Shown here: piece after piece, positions 54,403 to 63,326 of the stretch
How the letters are laid out: each line of letters begins with the position of its first letter
Numbering within the stretch: position 1 is the first letter of the stretch
Source: Lachnospiraceae bacterium GAM79
Lineage (GTDB): Bacteria > Bacillota > Clostridia > Lachnospirales > Lachnospiraceae
Length of the DNA: 64,000 nucleotides
NCBI GenBank assembly: GCA_003584705.1
Contig: AP018536.1
Coordinates: forward strand, 3,286,001-3,350,000
Direction of reading: 5' to 3'
Made by a program: the position numbers and the translations under genes
The notes under the pieces: generated by a model
What the model was told of the DNA's origin: nothing
The model's database searches: none
Seen by the model: the letters and a program-made list of their open reading frames with translations, nothing else

Positions 54403-55191
54403 TTACCTAAACTTTAAAATCAAAACTGTTATTCCCACGGAAATCATCATAAGCCCAAGCAAAATGACCAGCGCAATAACCTTTGCATTTTTCTCCATAA
54501 ATCGGATAGGTGTCCCATACTTTTCATCAATGTTTGCATCTCTTCGCTCATTCCTGATATTCTGCTCCCACTCCAGATCCTTCAGTTTCATATATTCGTC
54601 ATAATGGCGTTTTTCCAGACGGTCTTCCTCTTCGCGTACCAATAATTCCAGGTTTTCTTTATAAGAAGCCCCACAATTACTACACCCCTTTTCGTCTGTG
54701 CTTTTTCCCCTTATCTTATTATCACAGTATTCACAGGTAAATTCATAATCACTTGCAGGTTTATAAACCGGAGGCTCGCCGATTTCAAAATTGTAGTATT
54801 TATGACGTATCAGCTTATATTTTTGAATTGCCTGCATTGTAGTACTTATATATTCCGTTTCCTGTGTAATGGCTTCTTCCTGGGATTTCATATACTCTAA
54901 ATACCTTTGATGCATGGCCCGTTTCTTTAACTGATACTCCTTGTTCTTTCCAAAATTACCGCCACAGGTTGGACATTTTTCATCCGCATAAGATACCTTG
55001 GATCCGCAAAACTCACAGGTAAATTCAAAATTCTCCTGAAAATGATCCTTTTTGTAGGAAATGTACTTAACCGGTTTCAGGTCCTTACGTGCTCTAATGC
55101 CCGAAAAGAAAAACAAGTATATAAGTAATAACAGGCCAAAGGTAATTGCTATATTAAAAAATACTGTTGAAAACAAACTGAAAAATTCCAT
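54403..55191 (-). CDS. Membrane protein with two zinc-ribbon motifs
   Basis: 262 residues. One hydrophobic segment is at about 10-30 and another near the C-terminus (about 238-258). Between them are two Cys4 motifs: FTCEFCGSKVSYADEKCPTC (about 55-75) and FTCEYCDNKI...GCSNCGAS (about 148-175), each followed by a charged helical stretch. The ribbons probably face the cytosol. Seven bases separate its end from the next start on the same strand only if the Nudix gene began at 54396; from 54366 the gap is 36. I know no function for it. Confidence 0.72.
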   Translation of the reverse strand: MEFFSLFSTVFFNIAITFGLLLLIYLFFFSGIRARKDLKPVKYISYKKDHFQENFEFTCEFCGSKVSYADEKCPTCGGNFGKNKEYQLKKRAMHQRYLEYMKSQEEAITQETEYISTTMQAIQKYKLIRHKYYNFEIGEPPVYKPASDYEFTCEYCDNKIRGKSTDEKGCSNCGASYKENLELLVREEEDRLEKRHYDEYMKLKDLEWEQNIRNERRDANIDEKYGTPIRFMEKNAKVIALVILLGLMMISVGITVLILKFR

Positions 55192-55394
55192 AATAATGTG
55201 TCATTCCTCTTTCGTATTAAATATAATTCTTAACTAATCATATCATAGTAAATCCTATTTTTCATCTAAATCCTAAGAATGTACTGATTACAACTCTTGA
55301 TACTTCATGCATGGGAAATATCTTAGAAAAATCCAGTTGCCATATCTCCATTTTCTGCTACAATTTGATCATAATAGTTGCGAAGCAACGTTAA

Positions 55395-55946
55395 GCACCG
55401 GATGCCGGGCAGAGTGAAACGAACGCAGAAACCGAACACACTGAAACCACAGAGGTGATAACCAAAGACTCCACAGAGACTCCCGCAACGGTGGAAGTGT
55501 CTGTAGAAGCAGAGAATAACATCATTTCTCCTCTTTCCTATGAGGATTTCAATATCAATGGATTTGGCTATAGTAATTACGTAGACTTATATGGAGCCGG
55601 AAACGGCTATGAAGATGTAGAACGTATTTCTATTATGACTACAAATTGTACGGCATATACTGAATACCCCGATCAAATGTCATCAGACACAGAAACTTCG
55701 CGTGGTATAAAATTAGGCGATTCCAGAGAACAGGTAATTGCTGCTTATGGAGAGCCCCGAAACGAGGTTGTATATAGATCTAAGGCCTATAATCATGATG
55801 GTCTGGAAAGCCAGTATAATTTGTGCTATTGCTATATTGATGAGCGCTACCCGGAAGTCTTTTTCAATTTATCCTTCAGTATGGATCAAAATGATAATGT
55901 GCTGGATATTTGCTATGAAGCAATATTGATGAAATGGTATAAATAA
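55395..55946 (+). pseudogene. Lipoprotein remnant lacking its signal peptide
   Basis: The frame is open from 55395, right after an in-frame TAA, to 55946. The first codons read like the middle of a lipoprotein linker (SETNAETEHTETTE), and the only internal starts are a GTG at 55455 without a ribosome site and later ATGs. The C-terminal half has IKLGDSREQVIAAYGEPRNE, a motif common in clostridial lipoproteins. A signal peptide and lipobox should precede but are absent from the 200 bases upstream, where GTTGCGAAGCAACG marks a possible break. Probably 5'-truncated. Confidence 0.55.
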
Positions 55947-56008
55947 TTAGTCGTTTAAAAGTATACCCTCAGGAGATATTATCTCATATCCCATGGGGTA
56001 TATTAACC

Positions 56009-56491
56009 TTATAGTTTTATTTCCAATTCGAGGCAATCCCATTCTTCCCCCATTACATTATACTTTTCTATTTCATTCGGAGGTACATCTTCAAATCCTA
56101 TTGCCTTATAGCAATAATAAGCGGATTCATTATTTTCAAAAACTCCTAATGAAACCTTGTCTGCGGCAAATATTTCTTTGGCATATTTTAGGCCTAATTT
56201 CAGCATATTTTTCCCATATCCCTGTCCGCGTTTTTCCGGATTGACAATCACAAAACCAAACCGTAACTCTTCAAAGGATTCCCTCTGCCTTCTCATAGTA
56301 AAAAATCCTGCTATCTCATTATCATCAATAGCAGTAAATGCCATAAGATTACTTACCGTGTTGAACTGCTCCACAGAAATCGGATATTCCCCTAAAACTC
56401 CTGCTGTCCATTTATAAAAAGATTTCTCATCCTTTATCCATGACATAATTGTTTCCGCATCGTTTTTATTATAGGGTCTTAATCTTAACAT
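56009..56491 (-). CDS. GNAT-family N-acetyltransferase
   Basis: 160 residues, one acetyltransferase domain. The acetyl-CoA loop is FGFVIVNPEKRGQGYGKNMLKLGLKYA (about 77-103), with the R/Q-x-x-G-x-G/A core RGQGYG. ESAYYCYKAIGFEDV near 128 is the second signature. It resembles the RimI/RimJ-like group, which acetylates proteins or small amines; the target is unknown. The ribosome site is weak. Confidence 0.88.
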   Translation of the reverse strand: MLRLRPYNKNDAETIMSWIKDEKSFYKWTAGVLGEYPISVEQFNTVSNLMAFTAIDDNEIAGFFTMRRQRESFEELRFGFVIVNPEKRGQGYGKNMLKLGLKYAKEIFAADKVSLGVFENNESAYYCYKAIGFEDVPPNEIEKYNVMGEEWDCLELEIKL

Positions 56492-56592
56492 ACTTACCGC
56501 ACTCTCTCATTCATCTAAAATTTTGTTTATCATATCCTGCTTGCCAGTCTCAGCTTTGGTGCGACTATTACATCCCTAATGTTTTTTAATAC

Positions 56593-57423
56593 TTATATTA
56601 AGTTCAATAATGCCTGCACTTGTTCATAAGCATCCCTCTTGGTCATTTCTATACTTTCTTCATCCTCTAAATCCATAAAATCCGCTACGTCTTTTGGACC
56701 AGCATGATTTTCAGAAGCAAATTTACCTGCTAACTTAACTTTCGCCTCTATCACAATATTTTTACCCCTTACAGGTTCAAATTCTTTTGCCAGTTCTCTT
56801 ACTCCACCGAAATAATGTTTGATAATAAAGTAAATATCGTAAGCATCCTTTACTTTTCCTCTTCCCATTGCTGCTGTTTTCATTATTATATAAGGAACTA
56901 CTGCTACAACACTGACATTTGCAACATCTATTGCTCCATCTGGTCGTTCTGCTTCCACACTAATCTTCTGTGCCGGAAATTCAAATGCAAAATTGCCGCC
57001 AGTAGCCTTTAATGCCTTAATCCCCTGCACATGCTGACTTCTTCTCTTCAGTTGTGTACCACCATACATTCCTGCTAAAATATCTACATCTACATCATAA
57101 GATATTCCTTCCACCATCACTGTTTTTACAAAGGAAAAATATTTTTCTGGATGCTCCTTGTACCCGTTTTTCTGAAGTATCCTCGACATATTCTGATAAC
57201 CTTCATCCTGCAAAGTCAAATGATTAATCATAATATCTACATCCACACTTCCCACATGACCTTCTTGGGGAAACATTAAATCTGGAACCCAGCCTCCTAT
57301 CACACGGATTTCATCTTCATATTCTTGAAAAATATTAACCAACTCTACTAGAACTCTATGTGCAGCCCGCTTCTGACCTTCCGAATAGTCTACGCTACTT
57401 TTCAAGTCTCCTTCTCTTATCAT
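56593..57423 (-). CDS. AbiEii-type nucleotidyltransferase toxin
   Basis: 276 residues. The nucleotidyltransferase core shows VIGGWVPDLMF (about 42), GSVDVDIMI (about 58, the D-x-D metal pair) and ISYDVDVDILAG (about 108). KVKDAYDIYFIIKHY (about 197) matches the C-terminal KDxxD-like motif of AbiEii proteins. In type IV abortive-infection pairs AbiEii modifies RNA (tRNA in studied cases) and stops growth on phage infection. Its ATG overlaps the stop of the upstream AbiEi gene by four bases (ATGA), the normal antitoxin-toxin layout. Confidence 0.85.
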   Translation of the reverse strand: MIREGDLKSSVDYSEGQKRAAHRVLVELVNIFQEYEDEIRVIGGWVPDLMFPQEGHVGSVDVDIMINHLTLQDEGYQNMSRILQKNGYKEHPEKYFSFVKTVMVEGISYDVDVDILAGMYGGTQLKRRSQHVQGIKALKATGGNFAFEFPAQKISVEAERPDGAIDVANVSVVAVVPYIIMKTAAMGRGKVKDAYDIYFIIKHYFGGVRELAKEFEPVRGKNIVIEAKVKLAGKFASENHAGPKDVADFMDLEDEESIEMTKRDAYEQVQALLNLI

Positions 57424-58442
57424 CTAAGTATCTCCTTTTTCAAAACCGCATCTGCCATTTCTTCTCCCCTTCCCTTTATCTGCATACAATCCAAATATAT
57501 TTGCAGAGGGGATACTACTGCAGACTCGCCAATTACCCTGTAATCCTTGATATAAGAATCATTTTCTAGTGGAAAAATAACCACATTTGAACCACTGTTT
57601 ACTTCTTTCATGTCCAAATATCGAATTGCTTCCTGAATATCCTCCGGCGCTATATAGACATGTACCTTATTGTATCGTACCACCGGCGTATAACGCACTC
57701 CACCGGACAATCCGGTAAGATAAGAATCAATCCCCGTATCTGTCTTTAATTCCTTCAATCGCTCCTCAATAGCAGAGATATTATCTAAGCTATAGCAAGC
57801 ATAGGATGTTATTTCTTTTTTACCATAATCCTTACTCCATTCTAGCAAGAGTGATTCTGGATCAATAACCTTATAACCATCCGGCAATTTTTCTACCCAT
57901 GCGTTTTCTATCAGAACTTTCATCAGTTTGGATACCTGTCCAATGCTGCAATTCACCTTTTCCGATAGGTATTTAAGCTTCCATGTCTTAGTTACATCCG
58001 CGAACAACTCACGCAAAATACGTGAAGACACCACAGAAGTCCTTTCAAATATTGACACAGACCTTTGCTCTTTAGGTCTTGGATTCTTATTTCCTTTTTC
58101 TGACAAATAAATAGAATGACCCACAAACCAACAGTTTCCTGCATAGTCAAAATACCCCATTCCATTATCTTCACATATTTGTGCAGTTCTTTCTGAAATA
58201 TATGGAGCAACCAATATGTTAACTTTCTGACTTTTATTCTGCTTTTCAATCAATTTTATAACTGTAGATGGAAACACCCTGTTCAAGAAGCTGGCATATA
58301 TTTGAAACTCATACCCATCATCCATCTCCACAGATGCAATAAAACCATCTTCTGTTCTGCTGACAACTTCATACTTCTGAATATTAGGAAGTTTTAAAAA
58401 CTTATTCTCAACACATGCTAATCCCACTCTATCTAGTTTCAC
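57420..58442 (-). CDS. AbiEi-type antitoxin / transcriptional regulator
   Basis: 340 residues from a GTG at 58440-58442 (reads KLDRVGLACVENK); the nearby ATG is out of frame. Central helix-turn-helix: ILRELFADVTKTWKLKYLSEKVNCSIGQVSKLMKVL (about 140-175). The rest (YTPVVRYNKVHVYI and following) is the nuclease-like C-terminal half of the AbiEi_3/DUF family. AbiEi proteins repress their own operon and block AbiEii. An inverted repeat lies at the promoter just upstream, so autoregulation is likely. Both genes are AT-rich, as often in defence islands. Confidence 0.82.
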   Translation of the reverse strand: MKLDRVGLACVENKFLKLPNIQKYEVVSRTEDGFIASVEMDDGYEFQIYASFLNRVFPSTVIKLIEKQNKSQKVNILVAPYISERTAQICEDNGMGYFDYAGNCWFVGHSIYLSEKGNKNPRPKEQRSVSIFERTSVVSSRILRELFADVTKTWKLKYLSEKVNCSIGQVSKLMKVLIENAWVEKLPDGYKVIDPESLLLEWSKDYGKKEITSYACYSLDNISAIEERLKELKTDTGIDSYLTGLSGGVRYTPVVRYNKVHVYIAPEDIQEAIRYLDMKEVNSGSNVVIFPLENDSYIKDYRVIGESAVVSPLQIYLDCMQIKGRGEEMADAVLKKEILR

Positions 58443-58454
58443 TCATATCACCGC

Positions 58455-58505
58455 TTTCACTCATGTAGTGAAACTTATTATATCAGTGAAATTAAATTAA
58501 GTCAA
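58455..58505 (-). promoter_or_regulatory. AbiE operon promoter and palindromic operator
   Basis: Minus strand: TTGACT (58500-58505), 17 bases, TATAAT (58477-58482). Immediately downstream TTTCACTACATGAGTGAAA (58455-58473) is a palindrome with 7-base arms, and a further half-site TTTCACTGATA overlaps the spacer. This suits repressor binding by the AbiEi product. Confidence 0.72.
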
Positions 58506-58568
58506 CTAAGTCATTCTACAGCAGATAATTTGTAAAGGTAACAACTCTGTTGCATGCCTCACTTAAAT

Positions 58569-58889
58569 CTATGCACATTTCTTTATACATAAGCGTTTCC
58601 AATATTCATATAGTCTTTTTTCTCCTAGTGACTTTTCTCCATACTTTTCCGTAAAGATACTATATTCACATTTAGGCACAAGCAAATCTTCCATATGAAC
58701 CTTGAGCAATCTGCTCAATACATACAAATGATCTACTGATGGTAAAATGTTTCCTTTAAACCATCGATATATAGGCTGTGGGCATGACAAATGTAATATT
58801 TTCTGAATATCTTTAACTGTATAACCAGATTTATCAAACATCTCTTTCAGCAATATTCCTGTTCTTTCCATATCAATATTCTCATACAT
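58569..58889 (-). CDS. Small XRE-type helix-turn-helix protein
   Basis: 106 residues from ATG 58889, 9 bases after AAGGAG (an ATG at 58895 is too close). The DNA-binding region is LLKEMFDKSGYTVKDIQKILHLSCPQPIYRWFKG (about 10-45), with a cysteine at the turn. The remaining tail is basic. It follows the MGTNFY-type gene by 15 bases on the same strand, so it is probably co-transcribed. Likely a regulator of an accessory element. Confidence 0.75.
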   Translation of the reverse strand: MYENIDMERTGILLKEMFDKSGYTVKDIQKILHLSCPQPIYRWFKGNILPSVDHLYVLSRLLKVHMEDLLVPKCEYSIFTEKYGEKSLGEKRLYEYWKRLCIKKCA

Positions 58890-58904
58890 AAGCATATGCT
58901 CCTT

Positions 58905-59468
58905 CTAGCAAAACTCACCTTCTGTCCAATCAAATGGATAATCCGGATCTTCCCAATACCTTTCTTTGCACCATAGTCTTTCATGCACATGAAAGCGTTC
59001 CTTCGCCAGCTTTTCCTTTTCGTTATATTCTCTATGGCAGAATGGAATATATATTTCTGCCTCCTGTTCAGTACATGATACATTTTGTAAACGTGGCCCA
59101 CAATTTGGAAAAACTGACTCGATATCATATATCCATTTACGAGGCTCTTTCTTCTGCTGACTATGCTCATATACTCTTTCAAAATATTGTTTCCATGTAT
59201 ATCTTCTTCCATATTCATCATAAATGCTTATAACACTTTTATTTTTTAGGCAAAACTCTTCCAGCTCTTTAAATGTATTGATTGTCTTATGTCTTTGGAA
59301 TAGCGGACGCCATCCCCAACTTAACTTATTCAGATGAATCTCATATCCAAGATAGGGTTCATCAACTATTGCGTATTCAATATCCTTAATGTCATATTCT
59401 GTTTCGACAGCAAAATGCTCCCTCATCAGCTTTTTATTTCTACTCATAAGATAAAAATTAGTTCCCAT
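58905..59468 (-). CDS. Hypothetical MGTNFY-type protein
   Basis: 187 residues; GGAGG lies 7 bases before the ATG. It begins MGTNFYLMSRNKKLM, a start shared by uncharacterised proteins seen in accessory regions and prophages, and has LGYEIHLNKLSWGWRPLFQ near 45, then aromatic and charged stretches. There are no membrane helices, catalytic motif or known domain that I can see. The role is unknown. Confidence 0.6.
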   Translation of the reverse strand: MGTNFYLMSRNKKLMREHFAVETEYDIKDIEYAIVDEPYLGYEIHLNKLSWGWRPLFQRHKTINTFKELEEFCLKNKSVISIYDEYGRRYTWKQYFERVYEHSQQKKEPRKWIYDIESVFPNCGPRLQNVSCTEQEAEIYIPFCHREYNEKEKLAKERFHVHERLWCKERYWEDPDYPFDWTEGEFC

Positions 59469-59519
59469 AAGATATCCTCCAAGCTTTTTATTTGATAATA
59501 CCTTATGCGAACTATTATT

Positions 59520-59960
59520 TCATTGGACTGTTAGTCCAAAATCATATTGCTGTCTCAAAAAATATTTAATCTCCCAGTGACCACTATATCCATTTGCAAC
59601 ATATACCATATTCGTCATTTGTTTTATTCTTCTCTTCACAGTCCTTACACCAACACCTAACCTTGTTGCAATTTCCGATGTGGAAATTTGAAGATTTTCT
59701 TCTATCATATCAAAGATTTGTTTCTGCAATTTGTCTTGAGCGCCACCTTGAGTGCCATTCCTCGTATCACATTGAGTATCGTTAACATTTATCACATAAT
59801 CATGTCCATAATTCAGATTATACAAAGTCAATGTAAAATCATCATTATCCACCTCAAAGACTGGTATCTTGGTCTCATCAAATTCAACTTGTCCCTTGTA
59901 GTCTGCCAATATTTTCTTAAATCCGTTCCTGTATGTAGCCTTATATCTTCTAACATTCAA
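59520..59960 (-). pseudogene. 3' fragment of an AlbA_2/Schlafen-type regulator
   Basis: The visible part (about 146 residues) starts mid-domain: GFKKILADYKGQVEFDET then IPVFEVDNDDFTLTLYNLNY, which is how the C-terminal half of RecG-like AlbA_2 regulators reads, followed by a helix-turn-helix (ISTSEIATRLGVGVRTVKRR, about 93-112). The catalytic-like N-terminal domain is missing and a TAA precedes the frame by a few codons. Directly upstream, in another frame, 59958-60020 encodes ITLIEGDCGTGKSFLY then a stop, the P-loop of an unrelated ATPase. Two fragments have been joined here. Confidence 0.55.
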
Positions 59961-60237
59961 TAAAGAAATGACTTACCTGTACCACAGTCTCCCTCAATAA
60001 GTGTAATTATATCATCAAATTAAAGATCGTATAAAAATAGATCTGCCTTAAATCTAATTGTGGCATCACTTGTTACATTAAAAATGTTGGTATGCATAGA
60101 CATACAAATAATATTGTGAGTAAAATCTAAACTTATATTATTATCATAACATATTCTTTTAATAATTTCTCAAACTATTATATCTGTGGTACTATCAAAA
60201 CAGGTATCATATAGGTATCACGACAAAGAAAAAGCCC

Positions 60238-60265
60238 CATAAATGGCTTGTTTACGCCATTTATG
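60238..60265 (-). terminator. Terminator after the 56-residue gene
   Basis: CATAAATGGC/GCCATTTATG stem over an 8-base loop; on the minus strand it is followed by GGGCTTTTTC. Two more hairpins follow at 60283-60302 (CGAAC/GTTCG with T-run on the plus strand) and 60336-60362. The remaining 60020-60412 gap has no gene I can support. Confidence 0.7.
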
Positions 60266-60412
60266 AAGCTCTGTTTATTATTCGAACTCTTTTTCGGGTT
60301 CGATTTTTCACATAAATCTGTTGTTATTACATTACAAAACCATATCATTTTGATACGGTTTTGTGTGTTATTTATATAGTTGCATTTCTGGTGTACCCAA
60401 ATTGTACCCACG

Positions 60413-60583
60413 CTATTTCTGTACACTATTCTTTATTATCAAAGGTGTCATCTTTTCCATAAGTGCATCTGCGATACGTCTGCTTTTGTCATCAAGAATT
60501 TTCTTCTTTTGTTCACGTGCCCATTCTACAGCTTTTAACTGATCCTCCGGTCGTTCACTTAATACTACATGTTCTTCCATCAT
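60413..60583 (-). CDS. Small protein of unknown function, 56 residues
   Basis: Starts MMEEHVVLSERPEDQLKAVE at 60583, with AGGAGG 8 bases before the ATG. The middle is charged and helical (WAREQKKKILDDKSRRIADA). Stop TAG at 60413-60415. It follows the RadC/JAB-like fragment by 12 bases on the same strand, so the two probably belonged to one mobile-element operon. No known family recognised. Confidence 0.6.
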   Translation of the reverse strand: MMEEHVVLSERPEDQLKAVEWAREQKKKILDDKSRRIADALMEKMTPLIIKNSVQK

Positions 60584-60595
60584 GCTATGCACCTC

Positions 60596-60918
60596 CTATC
60601 GCTTCTCATAGTTTATACCTACATTATAACAGCTTTTCAGAAAATAATCTGCTGCTTCCTGCAAATCTTTTATATTTTTTGCCTTGTTATTTAAGTCTAT
60701 TGCTTCATTAAGCAAAACAACTGCTTTTTCAAAATCATATTTACTATTTTTTACCAAATATGATACATTTCCTAAATTCGTAACGACAACCATAAGTTTA
60801 ACTGTCTCATATCTAAGCAAAAACTGGATATCTGACAAGGAAAAAGCCGACAACGATGGGTGATTATGCAGCACCAAGACAACACAATCTCTGGAAGCAC
60901 GTATCAAATGATACCACG
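60596..60918 (-). pseudogene. RadC/JAB-domain protein, 5'-truncated
   Basis: The visible end encodes HLIRASRDCVVLVLHNHPSL then SAFSLSDIQFLLRYETVK: the H-x-H metal-binding motif of JAB/MPN proteins and its following helix, then VVVTNLGNVSYLVKN and a helical tail. The Glu and upstream half of the domain are missing, because the frame runs into Rph-like sequence near 60905-60918. A start at 60955 would only add residues from the wrong strand context. Such JAB proteins are common on plasmids and integrative elements. Confidence 0.65.
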
Positions 60919-63230
60919 ATCGCCGCATGGGATAATACCCCACCGGTATCAGCAATGACGCCTCCGGCTATGGCAAACAGCGGTGTCCACTCCGGATCGA
61001 TATAGTGACATACCAGAATATCGCCCTTTTTCAGCTTGTAAAACTCCGCAGGGCTTGTGATCACGCAGACCTTTCCTTCTACGGTTCCGGCACTGCCGCT
61101 GACACCCTTTAAGGATTCTCCGTCCCCTTTGCAGGCCTCCCACATCTGTTTCTACCAGTAGGCTTCTACCAGCGGTCTGTATTCTTTCCTGCGGGAAATG
61201 ATCTCTCTTTCCCTGTCTGGAACAGCTCCATTTCTGATCACATTCTGCAGTTCCTCATACCGCAGATAAAGCAGATCCTCCTCCGGCACAGAAAGGATAC
61301 CTGCGATCCTTTTCAAACGCTTTCTGCAGGCATAAAAGCATCCTTCCCACAGATACTGGGTTCTCTCACGCTGTACATGATAAGTCCGGTAATATTCACA
61401 GAGCTGTCTGACCTCTGCCTTTTTCCTGTCACTGAGCCCTGCTGTCATTTTCGTAAAAAGCTCCTGATAATAAGTAAGCCCCTCTTCCTGTGACATTCCC
61501 TCTCCTGCCGGATTCTTAAGCAGGGGACGCAGCACCTGGAAAAACCGCTCTTTATCTTCCAGCCATGTTTTGGCGGTAAAACAGTAATCCGGGAAATCTG
61601 ACTTATATCCGTTCTCCTGCAGAAAATTTTCCAGTTCCTCCCTGACCTCATTATTTTCTGCCGTCAGTTCTTCATAGCTGCAGCCGGCAAGGATCTTCTC
61701 TGCTGCTCCGTCTATGGTAAGAAGCTTTTCTGCCAGCTCCTTCATCTGCCTGTTCATCTCAGCCGTCTTATAGGAAAGCCCCGTCAGCAGATTGTAGGGA
61801 GACAGCGCCGGGTCCACCTTTTTCAGCAGTTTCCCAAGACTTTTGTTCATCATAAATCCCGGAAATACCGCATACTTAAATCTGACATAAGCTGTTTCTG
61901 TGATCAGATTCCTCATTTGATCCAGCTCTGCAGCCGTCTGCTGGAGTTCTTTTGCAGCTTCCTCAGATCCTGCTGCCTTACGGATCACAGGTTCTGCCCC
62001 GGAAAGGCATTTCTCCAGCCTCTCTACATTTGCCTGATGATCCTTCATCTCTTTCATTAATCCGGGAAAATGAATAAGATTTTTATTCACCTTAAACTTC
62101 ACAGTCGGCAGGCACAGAAAACCATTGTCATCCAGACGGCAGTCATTGTCCACCAGCATACCGCCTTCTGCGAAGATCTCTGCTTTCTGTCTGCTTATAG
62201 GCATACAGAAGTCATAATCCAGCGGGAGGTAAGGCACCGGCATCTTTTCCATGAGAAACATCAGGGTAGCCTTCATCTTCTGGTTGACCGGCTGAAGAGG
62301 CGGCATTTTACTTTCATCCACTTCTTTTCTTTCTTCTGCTCCTGCCATAATGGCTCTTGCCTGCAAAATATATAATTTCTGATCCACAAACGCCCATTCA
62401 ATATCCATGGGTTTGTGATAATGTCTTTCAATCTCTGCTGCAGTTTCTGTCAGCTTCCTGATCTGTTCATCAGAAAGAGAAAGTCTGCTTCTTTTTCCCT
62501 CTGCAACAGGCACGGTAACCGTCTGTTTTTCTCCGTAAACAACCTGCGTTTCCTTGGCTCCGATCTGACACTTTATCACATTTCCCAGTCTGTCGCAGAC
62601 CAGCTCATCCGGACTTACGACGCCAGATACCACCGATTCTCCAAGTCCGTAGGAAGCATTGATCAGCATTTCTTCTTTCTTTCCGCTGGCCGGATTTATG
62701 GTAAATACTACACCTGCAGTCTCACTTTCCACCATTTTCTGGATAACGACAGCCAGTGCGACGTTCTCATCCTCATATCCTTTTTCTCTCCGGTAGCTGA
62801 CAGCCCTGTCCCCCCATAGAGAAGCATAACAGCGTTTTACAGCCTCTGTCAGTTCCTCTTCTCCTCTGACATTCAGATACGTTTCCTGCTGTCCTGCAAA
62901 GCTGGCATCCTCTAGGTCTTCTGCTGTGGCAGAGGATCTGACGGCAATCCGTTCTCCCTCTCCGATCCCGATATAATATTCCAGAAGTGTCACATGAAGC
63001 TCTTTCGGCATGCTGCCTGTCAGAAATGCTTTCCGGATTTCCTCTGCCGGTGCCTTCAGATCAATTTTATTTTCCTTCACATACAGCCTGTAGGCCTCTG
63101 TGGTAAGCACTGCTCCCTCCGGTACCGGTATCCCTGCGTGTACCATTTCTCCGAGGTTGGCTCCTTTGCCTCCTGCTGTCAGAATATCCTTTTTCGTAAT
63201 ATCTTCAAACCGCTGCAACAATGCTGTCAT
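60915..63230 (-). pseudogene. Rph-like ATP-grasp/phosphohistidine enzyme, disrupted
   Basis: 692 residues run to an in-frame TAG (61152-61154), after which the same frame continues about 78 codons and breaks in the phosphohistidine domain. ATP-grasp part: LTAGGKGANLGEM (about 17), IAVRSSATAEDLEDASFAGQ (about 95) and IEWAFVDQKLYILQARAI (about 280). A helical middle (about 310-690) follows, then after the stop SGSAGTVEGKVCVI, GDILVCHYIDPEWTPLF and GGVLSHAAIV, with the phospho-accepting His. The order ATP-grasp, middle, His domain is that of rifamycin phosphotransferases rather than PEP synthase. Substrate unproven. Two lesions make it very likely inactive. Confidence 0.72.
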
Positions 63231-63326
63231 GTTTCCACACTCCTTCCCGTTTCATGTTAGCATAGACTAACTTCTGTTGCAATCCGGTTTTCCGGGCAGA
63301 AACATCTTTTTCTGAAAACGCATCTG

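Noticed and set aside
60380..60415. Repeated GTACCCA motif as an integrase attachment site
   Set aside because: No integrase gene or matching second site is visible within the window, so there is nothing to support it.
61152..61154. In-frame TAG as a pyrrolysine codon
   Set aside because: The gene is also truncated downstream, no pyl genes are seen, and the family does not use pyrrolysine; a nonsense mutation is simpler.
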